A stretch of 64,000 nucleotides of DNA from the NCBI RefSeq assembly GCF_052857255.1, contig NW_027526653.1, positions 116,098-180,097 of the forward strand, read 5' to 3'. A program made the translations under genes and the position numbers. This DNA comes from Amblyomma americanum (taxonomy: Eukaryota; Arthropoda; Arachnida; Ixodida; Ixodidae). This document shows positions 10,738 to 23,100 of the stretch, one piece after another. The notes below the pieces were generated by a model. The model searched no databases, was not told the origin of the DNA, and was given only the letters and a program-made list of their open reading frames with translations. Within the stretch, counting starts at the first letter, position 1; the number at the start of each line of letters is the position of its first letter.

Positions 10738-13700
10738 GTGTAAACTTTTTCTCTCAGAACTGCGTCAGAACTTGTATTCCGGCTCAGAACAACGGGTTAC
10801 ATCGTTTTAGATCGAAACTAGCAGGATTCACGAGCATCGATATTACAAGTCGTTGAAGAGTAGACGAGAGAAAGGTGTAAACGTTTTCTCTCAGAACTGC
10901 GCGAAAATTTGTATACCGGCTCAAAAAAGCGGGATACATCGTTTTAGATCGAAACTAGCAAGATTCAGGAGCATCGATTTTACAAGTCGTCGAAGAGTAT
11001 ACGAGAGAAAGGTGTAAACTTTTTCTCTCAGAACTGCGCGAAAACTTCTATTCCAGCTCAAAACAAAGAGATACATCGTTGTAGATCGAAACTAGCAAGA
11101 TTCACGAGCATCGATTTTACAAGTCGTCGAAGAGTAGACGAGAGAAAGGTGTAAAATTTTTCTCTCAGAACTGCGTCAGAACTTGTATTCCGGCTCAGAA
11201 CAACGGGTTACATCGTTTTAGATCGAAACTAGCAGGATTCACGAGCATCGATATTACAAGTCGTCGGAGAGTAGACGAGAGAAAGGTGTAAACGTTTTCT
11301 CTCAGAACTGCGCGAAAACTTGTATACCGGCTCAAAAAAGCGGGATACATAGTTTAGATCGAAACTAGCAAGATTCACGAGCATCGATTTTACAAGTCGT
11401 CAAAGAGTATACGAGAGAAAGGTGTAGACTTTTTCTCTCAGACTGCGCGAAAACTTGTATTCCGGCTCAAAACAACAGAATGCATCGTTTTATATCGAAA
11501 CCAGCAAGATTCACGAGCATCGATTTTACAAGTCGTCGAAGAGTAGACGAGAGAAAGGTGTAAACTTTTTCTCTCAGAACTGCGCGAAAACTTGTATTCC
11601 ATCACAAAACAACGGGATACATCGTTTTAGGTCGAAACTAGCAAGATTCACGAGCATCGATTTTACAAGTCGTCGAATAGTAGAAGAGAGAAAGGTGTAA
11701 ACTTTTTCTCTCAGAACTGCGCGAAAACTTGTATTCCGGCTCAAAAAAAAACGGGATACATCGTTTTAGATCGAAACTAGCAAGATTCACGAGCATCGAT
11801 TTTACAAGTCTTCGAAGAGTAGACGAGAGAAAGGTGTAAACTTTTTTTCTCAGAACTGCGCGAAAACTTGTATTTCGTCTCAAAACAACGGATACATTGT
11901 TTTAGATCGAAACTAGCAAGATTCACGAGCATCGATTTTACGAGTAGTCGAGGAGTAGACGAGAGAAAGGTGTAAACTTTTTCTCTCAGAACTGCACGAA
12001 AACTTCTATTCCGGCTCAAAACAACGGGGCACATCGTTTTAGATCGAAACTAGCAAGATTCACGAGCATCGATTTTACAAGTCGTCGAAGAGTAGACGAG
12101 AGAAAGGTGTAAACGTTTTCTCTCAGAACTGCGCGAAAACTTGTATACAGGCTCAAAAAAGCGGGATACATCGTTTTAGATCGAAACTAGCAAGATTCAC
12201 GAGCATCGATTTTACAAGTCGTCGAAGAGTATACGAGAGAAAGGTGTAAACTTTTTCTCTCAGACTGCGCGAAAACTTGTATTCCGGCTCAAAACAACAG
12301 AATGCATCGTTTTATATCGAAACCAGCAAGATTCACGAGCATCGATTTTACAAGTCGTCGAAGAGTAGACGAGAGAAAGGTGTAAACTTTTTCTCTCAGA
12401 ACTACGCGAAAACTTGTATTCCATCACAAAACAACGGGATACATCGTTTTAGGTCGAAACTAGCAAGATTCACGAGCATCGATTTTACAAGTCGTCGAAT
12501 AGTAGAAGAGAGAAAGGTGTAAACTTTTTCTCTCAGAACTGCGCGAAAACTTGTATTCCGGGTCAAAACAACGAGATTCATCGTTTTAGATCGAAACTAG
12601 CAAGATTCACGAGCATCGATTTTACAAGTCGTCGAAGAGTAGACGAGAGAAAGGTGTAAACTTTTTCTCTCAGAACTGCGTCAGAACTTGTATTCCGGCT
12701 CAGAACAACGGGTTACATCGTTTTAGATCGAAACTAGCAGGATTCACGAGCATCGATATTACAAGTCGTTGAAGAGTAGACGAGAGAAAGGTGTAAACGT
12801 TTTCTCTCAGAACTGCGCGAAAATTTGTATACCGGCTCAAAGAACCGGGATACATCGTTTTAGATCAAAACTACCAAGATTCAGGAGCATCGATTTTACA
12901 AGTCGTCGAAGAGTATACGAGAGAAAGGTGTAAACTTTTTCTCTCAGAACTGCGCGAAAACTTCTATTCCAGCTCAAAACAAAGAGATACATCGTTGTAG
13001 ATCGAAACTAGCAAGATTCACGAGCATCGATTTTACAAGTCTTCGAAGAGTAGACGAGAGAAAGGTGTAAACGTTTTTTCTCAGAACTGCGCGAAAACTT
13101 GTATTCCGGCTCAACACAACGAGATACATCGTTTTAGATCGAAACTAGCAAGATTCATGGGCATCGATTTTACAAGTCTTCGAAGAGTAGACGAGAGAAA
13201 GCTGTAAACTTTTTCTCTCAGAACTGCGCGAAAACTTGTATTCCGGTTCAAAACAACGGGATACATCGTTTTAGATCGAAACTAGCAAGATTCACGAGCA
13301 TCGACTTTACAAGTCGTCGAAGAGTAGACGAGAGAAAGGTGTAAACTTTTTCTCTCAGAACTGCGCGAAAACTTGTATTCCGCCCTAAAACAACGGAATA
13401 CATAGTTTAGATCGAAACTAGCAAGATTCACGAGCATCGATTTTACAAGTCGTCGAAGAGTAGACAAGAGAAAGGTGTAAACTTTTTCTCTCAGAACTGC
13501 GCGAAAACTTGTATTCCGGCTCAAAACAACGCGATACATCGTTTTAGGTCGAAACTAGCAAGATGCACGAGCATCGATTTTACCAGTCGTCGAAGAGAAG
13601 ACAAGAGAAAGGTGTAAACTTTTTCTCTCAGAACTGCACGAAAACTTGTATTCCGGCTCAAAACAACGGGATACATCGTTTTAGGTCGAAACTAGCAATA

Positions 13701-13855
13701 TTCACGAGCATCGATTTTACAAGTCGTCGAATAGTAGACGAGAGAAAGGTGTAAACTTTTTCTCTCAGAACTGCGCGAAAACTTGTATTCCGGCTCAAAA
13801 AAACGTGATACATCGTTTTAGATCGAAACTAGCAAGATTCACGAGCATCGATTTT

Positions 13856-14405
13856 GCAAGTCCTCGAAAAGTAGACGAGAGAAAGGCGTAAACGTTTTCT
13901 CTCAGAACTGCGCGAAAAACTTCTATTCCAGCTCAAAACAACGGGATACATCGTTGTAGATCGAAACTAGCAAGATATACGAGCATCGATTTTACAATTC
14001 GTCGAAGAGTAGACGAGAGAAAGGTGTAAACTTTTTCTCTCAGAACTGCGCCAAAACTTGTATTCCGGCTCAAAAAAAATGGAATACATCGTTTTAGATT
14101 GAAACTAGCAAGATTAACGACCATCGATTTTACAAGTCTTCGAAGAGTAGACGAGAGAAAGGTGTAAACTTTTTCTCTCAGAACTGCGCGAAAACTTGTA
14201 TTCCGGCTCAAAACAACGGAATACATCGTTTTAGATCGAAACTAGCAAGATTCACGAGCATCAATTTTACAGGTCGTCGAAGAGTAGACGAGAGAAAGGT
14301 GTAAACTTTTTCTCTCAGAACTGCGCGAAAACTTGTATTCCGGCTCAAAACAACGGGATACATCGTTTTAGATCGAAACTAGCAAGATTCACGAGCATCG
14401 ATTTT
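13856..14405 (+). repeat. Four-monomer (550 bp) sub-repeat
   Basis: The unit consists of a GCAAGTCCTCGAAAAG end, a monomer with CTTCTATTCCAGC and GATATACGAGC, a monomer with GCGCCAAAAC and GATTAACGACC, and a monomer with GCATCAATTTTACAGG. It repeats at 14,406. A third, three-monomer version (412 bp step, lacking one monomer) follows at about 14,870. The set is copied again in the second 6,305 bp copy. Confidence 0.75.
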
Positions 14406-17400
14406 GCAAGTCCTCGAAAAGTAGACGAGAGAAAGGCGTAAACGTTTTCTCTCAGAACTGCGCGAAAAACTTCTATTCCAGCTCAAAACAACGGGATACA
14501 TCGTTGTAGATCGAAACTAGCAAGATATACGAGCATCGATTTTACAATTCGTCGAAGAGTAGACGAGAGAAAGGTGTAAACTTTTTCTCTCAGAACTGCG
14601 CCAAAACTTGTATTCCGGCTCAAAAAAAACGGAATACATCGTTTTAGATCGAAACTAGCAAGATTAACGACCATCGATTTTACAAGTCTTCGAAGAGTAG
14701 ACGAGAGAAAGGTGTAAACTTTTTCTCTCAGAACTGCGCGAAAACTTGTATTCCGGCTCAAAACAACGGAATACATCGTTTTAGATCGAAACTAGCAAGA
14801 TTCACGAGCATCAATTTTACAGGTCGTCGAAGAGTAGACGAGAGAAAGGTGTAAACTTTTTCTCTCAGAACTGCGCGAAAACTTCTATTCCAGCTCAAAA
14901 CAACGGGATACATCGTTGTAGATCGAAACTAGCAAGATATACGAGCATTGATTTTACAATTCGTCGAAGAGTAGACGAGAGAAAGGTGTAAACTTTTTCT
15001 CTCAGAACTGCGCCAAAACTTGTATTCCGGCTAAAAAAAAACGGAATACATCGTTTTAGATTGAAACTAGCAAGATTAACGACCATCGATTTTACAAGTC
15101 TTCGAAGAGTAGACGAGAGAAAGGTGTAAACTTTTTCTCTCAGAACTGCGCGAAAACTTGTATTCCGGCTCAAAACAACGGAATACATCGTTTTAGATCG
15201 AAACTAGCAAGATTCACGAGCATCAATTTTACAGGTCGTCGAAGAGTAGACGAGAGAAAGGTGTAAACTTTTTCTCTCAGAACTGCGCGAAAACTTGTAT
15301 TCCGGCTCAAAACAACGGGATACATCGTTTTAAATCGAAACTAGCAAGATTCACGAGCATCGATTATACAAGTTGTCGAAGAGTACACGAGAGAAAGGTG
15401 TAAACTTTTTCTCTCAGAACTGCGCGAAAACTTGTATTCCGGCTCAAAACAACCGGTTACATCGTATTAGGTCGAAACTAGCAAGATTCACGAGCATCGA
15501 GTTTACAAGTCGTCGAATAGTAGACGAGAGAAAGGTGTAAACTTTTTCTCTCAGAACTGCGCGAAAACTTGTATTCCGGCTCAAAACAACGCGATACATC
15601 GTTTTAGATCAAAACTAGCAAGATTCACGAGCATCGATTTTACAAGTCCTCGAAGAGTGGACGAGAGAAAGGTGTAAACTTTTTCTCTCAGAACTGCGCG
15701 AAAACTTGTATTTCGTCTCAAAACAACGGGATACATTGTTTTAGATCGAAACTAGCAAGATTCACGAGCATCGATTTTACGAGTAGTCGAGGAGTAGACG
15801 AGAGAAAGGTGTAAACTTTTTCTCTCAGAACTGCACGAAAACTTCTATTCCGGCTCAAAACAACGGGGCACATCGTTTTAGATCGAAACTAGCAAGATTC
15901 ACGAGCATCGATTTTACAAGTCGTCGAAGAGTAGACGAGAGAAAGGTGTAAACGTTTTCTCTCAGAACTGCGCGAAAACTTGTATACAGGCTCAAAAAAG
16001 CGGGATACATCGTTTTAGATCGAAACTAGCAAGATTCACGAGCATCGATTTTACAAGTCGTCGAAGAGTATACGAGAGAAAGGTGTAAACTTTTTCTCTC
16101 AGAACTACGCGAAAACTTGTATTCCATCACAAAACAACGGGATACATCGTTTTAGGTCGAAACTAGCAAGATTCACGAGCATCGATTTTACAAGTCGTCG
16201 AATAGTAGAAGAGAGAAAGGTGTAAACTTTTTCTCTCAGAACTGCGCGAAAACTTGTATTCCGGGTCAAAACAACGAGATTCATCGTTTTAGATCGAAAC
16301 TAGCAAGATTCACGAGCATCGATTTTACAAGTCGTCGAAGAGTAGACGAGAGAAAGGTGTAAACTTTTTCTCTCAGAACTGCACGAAAACTTGTATTCCG
16401 GCTCAAAACAACGGGATACATCGTTTTAGATCGAAACTAGCAAGATTCACGAGCATCGATTTTTCAAGTCGTCGAAGAGTAGACGAGAGAAAGGTGTAAA
16501 CTTTTTCTCTCAGAACTGCGCGAAAACTTGTATTCCGGGTCAAAACAACGAGATTCATCGTTTTAGATCGAAACTAGCAAGATTCACGAGCATCGATTTT
16601 ACAAGTCGTCGAATAGTAGAAGAGAGAAAGGTGTAAACTTTTTCTCTCAGAACTGCGCGAAAACTTGTATTCCGGGTCAAAACAAAGAGATACATCGTTG
16701 TAGATCAAAACTAGCAAGATTCACGAGCATCGATTTTACAAGTCGTCGAAGAGTAGACGAGAGAAAGGTGTAAACTTTTTCTCTCAGAACTGCGTCAGAA
16801 CTTGTATTCCGGCTCAGAACAACGGGTTACATCGTTTTAGATCGAAACTAGCAGGATTCACGAGCATCGATATTACAAGTCGTTGAAGAGTAGACGAGAG
16901 AAAGGTGTAAACGTTTTCTCTCAGAACTGCGCGAAAATTTGTATACCGGCTCAAAAAAGCGGGATACATCGTTTTAGATCGAAACTAGCAAGATTCAGGA
17001 GCATCGATTTTACAAGTCGTCGAAGAGTATACGAGAGAAAGGTGTAAACTTTTTCTCTCAGAACTGCGCGAAAACTTCTATTCCAGCTCAAAACAAAGAG
17101 ATACATCGTTGTAGATCGAAACTAGCAAGATTCACGAGCATCGATTTTACAAGTCGTCGAAGAGTAGACGAGAGAAAGGTGTAAAATTTTTCTCTCAGAA
17201 CTGCGTCAGAACTTGTATTCCGGCTCAGAACAACGGGTTACATCGTTTTAGATCGAAACTAGCAGGATTCACGAGCATCGATATTACAAGTCGTCGAAGA
17301 GTAGACGAGAGAAAGGTGTAAACGTTTTCTCTCAGAACTGCGCGAAAACTTGTATACCGGCTCAAAAAAGCGGGATACATCGTTTTAGATCGAAACTAGC

Positions 17401-20160
17401 AAGATTCACGAGCATCGATTTTACAAGTCGTCAAAGAGTATACGAGAGAAAGGTGTAAACTTTTTCTCTCAGACTGCGCGAAAACTTGTATTCCGGCTCA
17501 AAACAACAGAATGCATCGTTTTATATCGAAACCAGCAAGATTCACGAGCATCGATTTTACAAGTCGTCGAAGAGTAGACGAGAGAAAGGTGTAAACTTTT
17601 TCTCTCAGAACTGCGCGAAAACTTGTATTCCATCACAAAACAACGGGATACATCGTTTTAGGTCGAAACTAGCAAGATTCACGAGCATCGATTTTACAAG
17701 TCGTCGAATAGTAGAAGAGAGAAAGGTGTAAACTTTTTCTCTCAGAACTGCGCGAAAACTTGTATTCCGGCTCAAAAAAACGGGATACATCGTTTTAGAT
17801 CGAAACTAGCAAGATTCACGAGCATCGATTTTACAAGTCTTCGAAGAGTAGACGAGAGAAAGGTGTAAACTTTTTTTCTCAGAACTGCGCGAAAACTTGT
17901 ATTTCGTCTCAAAACAACGGGATACATTGTTTTAGATCGAAACTAGCAAGATTCACGAGCATCGATTTTACGAGTAGTCGAGGAGTAGACGAGAGAAAGG
18001 TGTAAACTTTTTCTCTCAGAACTGCACGAAAACTTCTATTCCGGCTCAAAACAACGGGGCACATCGTTTTAGATCGAAACTAGCAAGATTCACGAGCATC
18101 GATTTTACAAGTCGTCGAAGAGTAGACGAGAGAAAGGTGTAAACGTTTTCTCTCAGAACTGCGCGAAAACTTGTATACAGGCTCAAAAAAGCGGGATACA
18201 TCGTTTTAGATCGAAACTAGCAAGATTCACGAGCATCGATTTTACAAGTCGTCGAAGAGTAGACGAGAGAAAGGTGTAAACTTTTTCTCTCAGAACTGCA
18301 CGAAAACTTGTATTCCGGCTCAAAACAACGGGATACATCGTTTTAGATCGAAACTAGCAAGATTCACGAGCATCGATTTTACAAGTCGTCGAAGAGTAGA
18401 CGAGAGAAAGGTGTAAACTTTTTCTCTCAGAACTGCGCGAAAACTTGTATTCCGGGTCAAAACAACGAGATTCATCGTTTTAGATCGAAACTAGCAAGAT
18501 TCACGAGCATCGATTTTACAAGTCGTCGAATAGTAGAAGAGAGAAAGGTGTAAACTTTTTCTCTCAGAACTGCGCGAAAACTTGTATTCCGGGTCAAAAC
18601 AAAGAGATACATCGTTGTAGATCAAAACTAGCAAGATTCACGAGCATCGATTTTACAAGTCGTCGAAGAGTAGACGAGAGACAGGTGTAAACTTTTTCTC
18701 TCAGAACTGCGTCAGAACTTGTATTCCGGCTCAGAACAACGGGTTACATCGTTTTAGATCGAAACTAGCAGGATTCACGAGCATCGATATTACAAGTCGT
18801 TGAAGAGTAGACGAGAGAAAGGTGTAAACGTTTTCTCTCAGAACTGCGCGAAAATTTGTATACCGGCTCAAAAAACCGGGATACATCGTTTTAGATCAAA
18901 ACTACCAAGATTCAGGAGCATCGATTTTACAAGTCGTCGAAGAGTATACGAGAGAAAGGTGTAAACTTTTTCTCTCAGAACTGCGCGAAAACTTCTATTC
19001 CAGCTCAAAACAAAGAGATACATCGTTGTAGATCGAAACTAGCAAGATTCACGAGCATCGATTTTACAAGTCTTCGAAGAGTAGACGAGAGAAAGGTGTA
19101 AACGTTTTTTCTCAGAACTGCGCGAAAACTTGTATTCCGGCTCAACACAACGAGATACATCGTTTTAGATCGAAACTAGCAAGATTCATGGGCATCGATT
19201 TTACAAGTCTTCGAAGAGTAGACGAGAGAAAGCTGTAAACTTTTTCTCTCAGAACTGCGCGAAAACTTGTATTCCGGTTCAAAACAACGGGATACATCGT
19301 TTTAGATCGAAACTAGCAAGATTCACGAGCATCGACTTTACAAGTCGTCGAAGAGTAGACGAGAGAAAGGTGTAAACTTTTTCTCTCAGAACTGCGCGAA
19401 AACTTGTATTCCGCCCTAAAACAACGGAATACATCGTTTAGATCGAAACTAGCAAGATTCACAAGCATCGATTTTACAAGTCGTCGAAGAGTAGACAAGA
19501 GAAAGGTGTAAACTTTTTCTCTCAGAACTGCGCGAAAACTTGTATTCCGGCTCAAAACAACGCGATACATCGTTTTAGGTCGAAACTAGCAAGATGCACG
19601 AGCATCGATTTTACCAGTCGTCGAAGAGAAGACAAGAGAAAGGTGTAAACTTTTTCTCTCAGAACTGCACGAAAACTTGTATTCCGGCCCAAAACAACGG
19701 GATACATCGTTTTAGGTCGAAACTAGCAATATTCACGAGCATCGATTTTACAAGTCGTCGAATAGTAGACGAGAGAAAGGTGTAAACTTTTTCTCTCAGA
19801 ACTGCGCGAAAACTTGTATTCCGGCTCAAAAAAACGTGATACATCGTTTTAGATCGAAACTAGCAAGATTCACGAGCATCGATTTTACAAGTCCTCGAAG
19901 AGTGGACGAGAGAAAGGTGTAAACTTTTTCTCTCAGAACTGCGCGAAAACTTGTATTTCGTCTCAAAACAACGGGATACATTGTTTTAGATCGAAACTAG
20001 CAAGATTCACGAGCATCGATTTTACGAGTAGTCGAGGAGTAGACGAGAGAAAGGTGTAAACTTTTTCTCTCAGAACTGCACGAAAACTTCTATTCCGGCT
20101 CAAAACAACGGGGCACATCGTTTTAGATCGAAACTAGCAAGATTCACGAGCATCGATTTT
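13856..20160 (+). repeat. 6,305 bp tandem duplication, copy 1
   Basis: The copy starts where CGATTTT is followed by GCAAGTCCTCGAAAAG and runs 46 monomers to the point where the same sequence begins again at 20,161. The left breakpoint can only be placed between about 13,810 and 13,856, because the two parental monomers are identical there. Internal marks such as AGTAGTCGAGG and the nine-A run at about 15,033 recur at +6,305. Confidence 0.9.
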
Positions 20161-23100
20161 GCAAGTCCTCGAAAAGTAGACGAGAGAAAGGCGTAAACGT
20201 TTTCTCTCAGAACTGCGCGAAAAACTTCTATTCCAGCTCAAAACAACGGGATACATCGTTGTAGATCGAAACTAGCAAGATATACGAGCATCGATTTTAC
20301 AATTCGTCGAAGAGTAGACGAGAGAAAGGTGTAAACTTTTTCTCTCAGAACTGCGCCAAAACTTGTATTCCGGCTCAAAAAAAATGGAATACATCGTTTT
20401 AGATTGAAACTAGCAAGATTAACGACCATCGATTTTACAAGTCTTCGAAGAGTAGACGAGAGAAAGGTGTAAACTTTTTCTCTCAGAACTGCGCGAAAAC
20501 TTGTATTCCGGCTCAAAACAACGGAATACATCGTTTTAGATCGAAACTAGCAAGATTCACGAGCATCAATTTTACAGGTCGTCGAAGAGTAGACGAGAGA
20601 AAGGTGTAAACTTTTTCTCTCAGAACTGCGCGAAAACTTGTATTCCGGCTCAAAACAACGGGATACATCGTTTTAGATCGAAACTAGCAAGATTCACGAG
20701 CATCGATTTTGCAAGTCCTCGAAAAGTAGACGAGAGAAAGGCGTAAACGTTTTCTCTCAGAACTGCGCGAAAAACTTCTATTCCAGCTCAAAACAACGGG
20801 ATACATCGTTGTAGATCGAAACTAGCAAGATATACGAGCATCGATTTTACAATTCGTCGAAGAGTAGACGAGAGAAAGGTGTAAACTTTTTCTCTCAGAA
20901 CTGCGCCAAAACTTGTATTCCGGCTCAAAAAAAACGGAATACATCGTTTTAGATCGAAACTAGCAAGATTAACGACCATCGATTTTACAAGTCTTCGAAG
21001 AGTAGACGAGAGAAAGGTGTAAACTTTTTCTCTCAGAACTGCGCGAAAACTTGTATTCCGGCTCAAAACAACGGAATACATCGTTTTAGATCGAAACTAG
21101 CAAGATTCACGAGCATCAATTTTACAGGTCGTCGAAGAGTAGACGAGAGAAAGGTGTAAACTTTTTCTCTCAGAACTGCGCGAAAACTTCTATTCCAGCT
21201 CAAAACAACGGGATACATCGTTGTAGATCGAAACTAGCAAGATATACGAGCATTGATTTTACAATTCGTCGAAGAGTAGACGAGAGAAAGGTGTAAACTT
21301 TTTCTCTCAGAACTGCGCCAAAACTTGTATTCCGGCTAAAAAAAAACGGAATACATCGTTTTAGATTGAAACTAGCAAGATTAACGACCATCGATTTTAC
21401 AAGTCTTCGAAGAGTAGACGAGAGAAAGGTGTAAACTTTTTCTCTCAGAACTGCGCGAAAACTTGTATTCCGGCTCAAAACAACGGAATACATCGTTTTA
21501 GATCGAAACTAGCAAGATTCACGAGCATCAATTTTACAGGTCGTCGAAGAGTAGACGAGAGAAAGGTGTAAACTTTTTCTCTCAGAACTGCGCGAAAACT
21601 TGTATTCCGGCTCAAAACAACGGGATACATCGTTTTAAATCGAAACTAGCAAGATTCACGAGCATCGATTATACAAGTTGTCGAAGAGTACACGAGAGAA
21701 AGGTGTAAACTTTTTCTCTCAGAACTGCGCGAAAACTTGTATTCCGGCTCAAAACAACCGGTTACATCGTATTAGGTCGAAACTAGCAAGATTCACGAGC
21801 ATCGAGTTTACAAGTCGTCGAATAGTAGACGAGAGAAAGGTGTAAACTTTTTCTCTCAGAACTGCGCGAAAACTTGTATTCCGGCTCAAAACAACGCGAT
21901 ACATCGTTTTAGATCAAAACTAGCAAGATTCACGAGCATCGATTTTACAAGTCCTCGAAGAGTGGACGAGAGAAAGGTGTAAACTTTTTCTCTCAGAACT
22001 GCGCGAAAACTTGTATTTCGTCTCAAAACAACGGGATACATTGTTTTAGATCGAAACTAGCAAGATTCACGAGCATCGATTTTACGAGTAGTCGAGGAGT
22101 AGACGAGAGAAAGGTGTAAACTTTTTCTCTCAGAACTGCACGAAAACTTCTATTCCGGCTCAAAACAACGGGGCACATCGTTTTAGATCGAAACTAGCAA
22201 GATTCACGAGCATCGATTTTACAAGTCGTCGAAGAGTAGACGAGAGAAAGGTGTAAACGTTTTCTCTCAGAACTGCGCGAAAACTTGTATACAGGCTCAA
22301 AAAAGCGGGATACATCGTTTTAGATCGAAACTAGCAAGATTCACGAGCATCGATTTTACAAGTCGTCGAAGAGTATACGAGAGAAAGGTGTAAACTTTTT
22401 CTCTCAGAACTACGCGAAAACTTGTATTCCATCACAAAACAACGGGATACATCGTTTTAGGTCGAAACTAGCAAGATTCACGAGCATCGATTTTACAAGT
22501 CGTCGAATAGTAGAAGAGAGAAAGGTGTAAACTTTTTCTCTCAGAACTGCGCGAAAACTTGTATTCCGGGTCAAAACAACGAGATTCATCGTTTTAGATC
22601 GAAACTAGCAAGATTCACGAGCATCGATTTTACAAGTCGTCGAAGAGTAGACGAGAGAAAGGTGTAAACTTTTTCTCTCAGAACTGCACGAAAACTTGTA
22701 TTCCGGCTCAAAACAACGGGATACATCGTTTTAGATCGAAACTAGCAAGATTCACGAGCATCGATTTTTCAAGTCGTCGAAGAGTAGACGAGAGAAAGGT
22801 GTAAACTTTTTCTCTCAGAACTGCGCGAAAACTTGTATTCCGGGTCAAAACAACGAGATTCATCGTTTTAGATCGAAACTAGCAAGATTCACGAGCATCG
22901 ATTTTACAAGTCGTCGAATAGTAGAAGAGAGAAAGGTGTAAACTTTTTCTCTCAGAACTGCGCGAAAACTTGTATTCCGGGTCAAAACAAAGAGATACAT
23001 CGTTGTAGATCAAAACTAGCAAGATTCACGAGCATCGATTTTACAAGTCGTCGAAGAGTAGACGAGAGAAAGGTGTAAACTTTTTCTCTCAGAACTGCGT

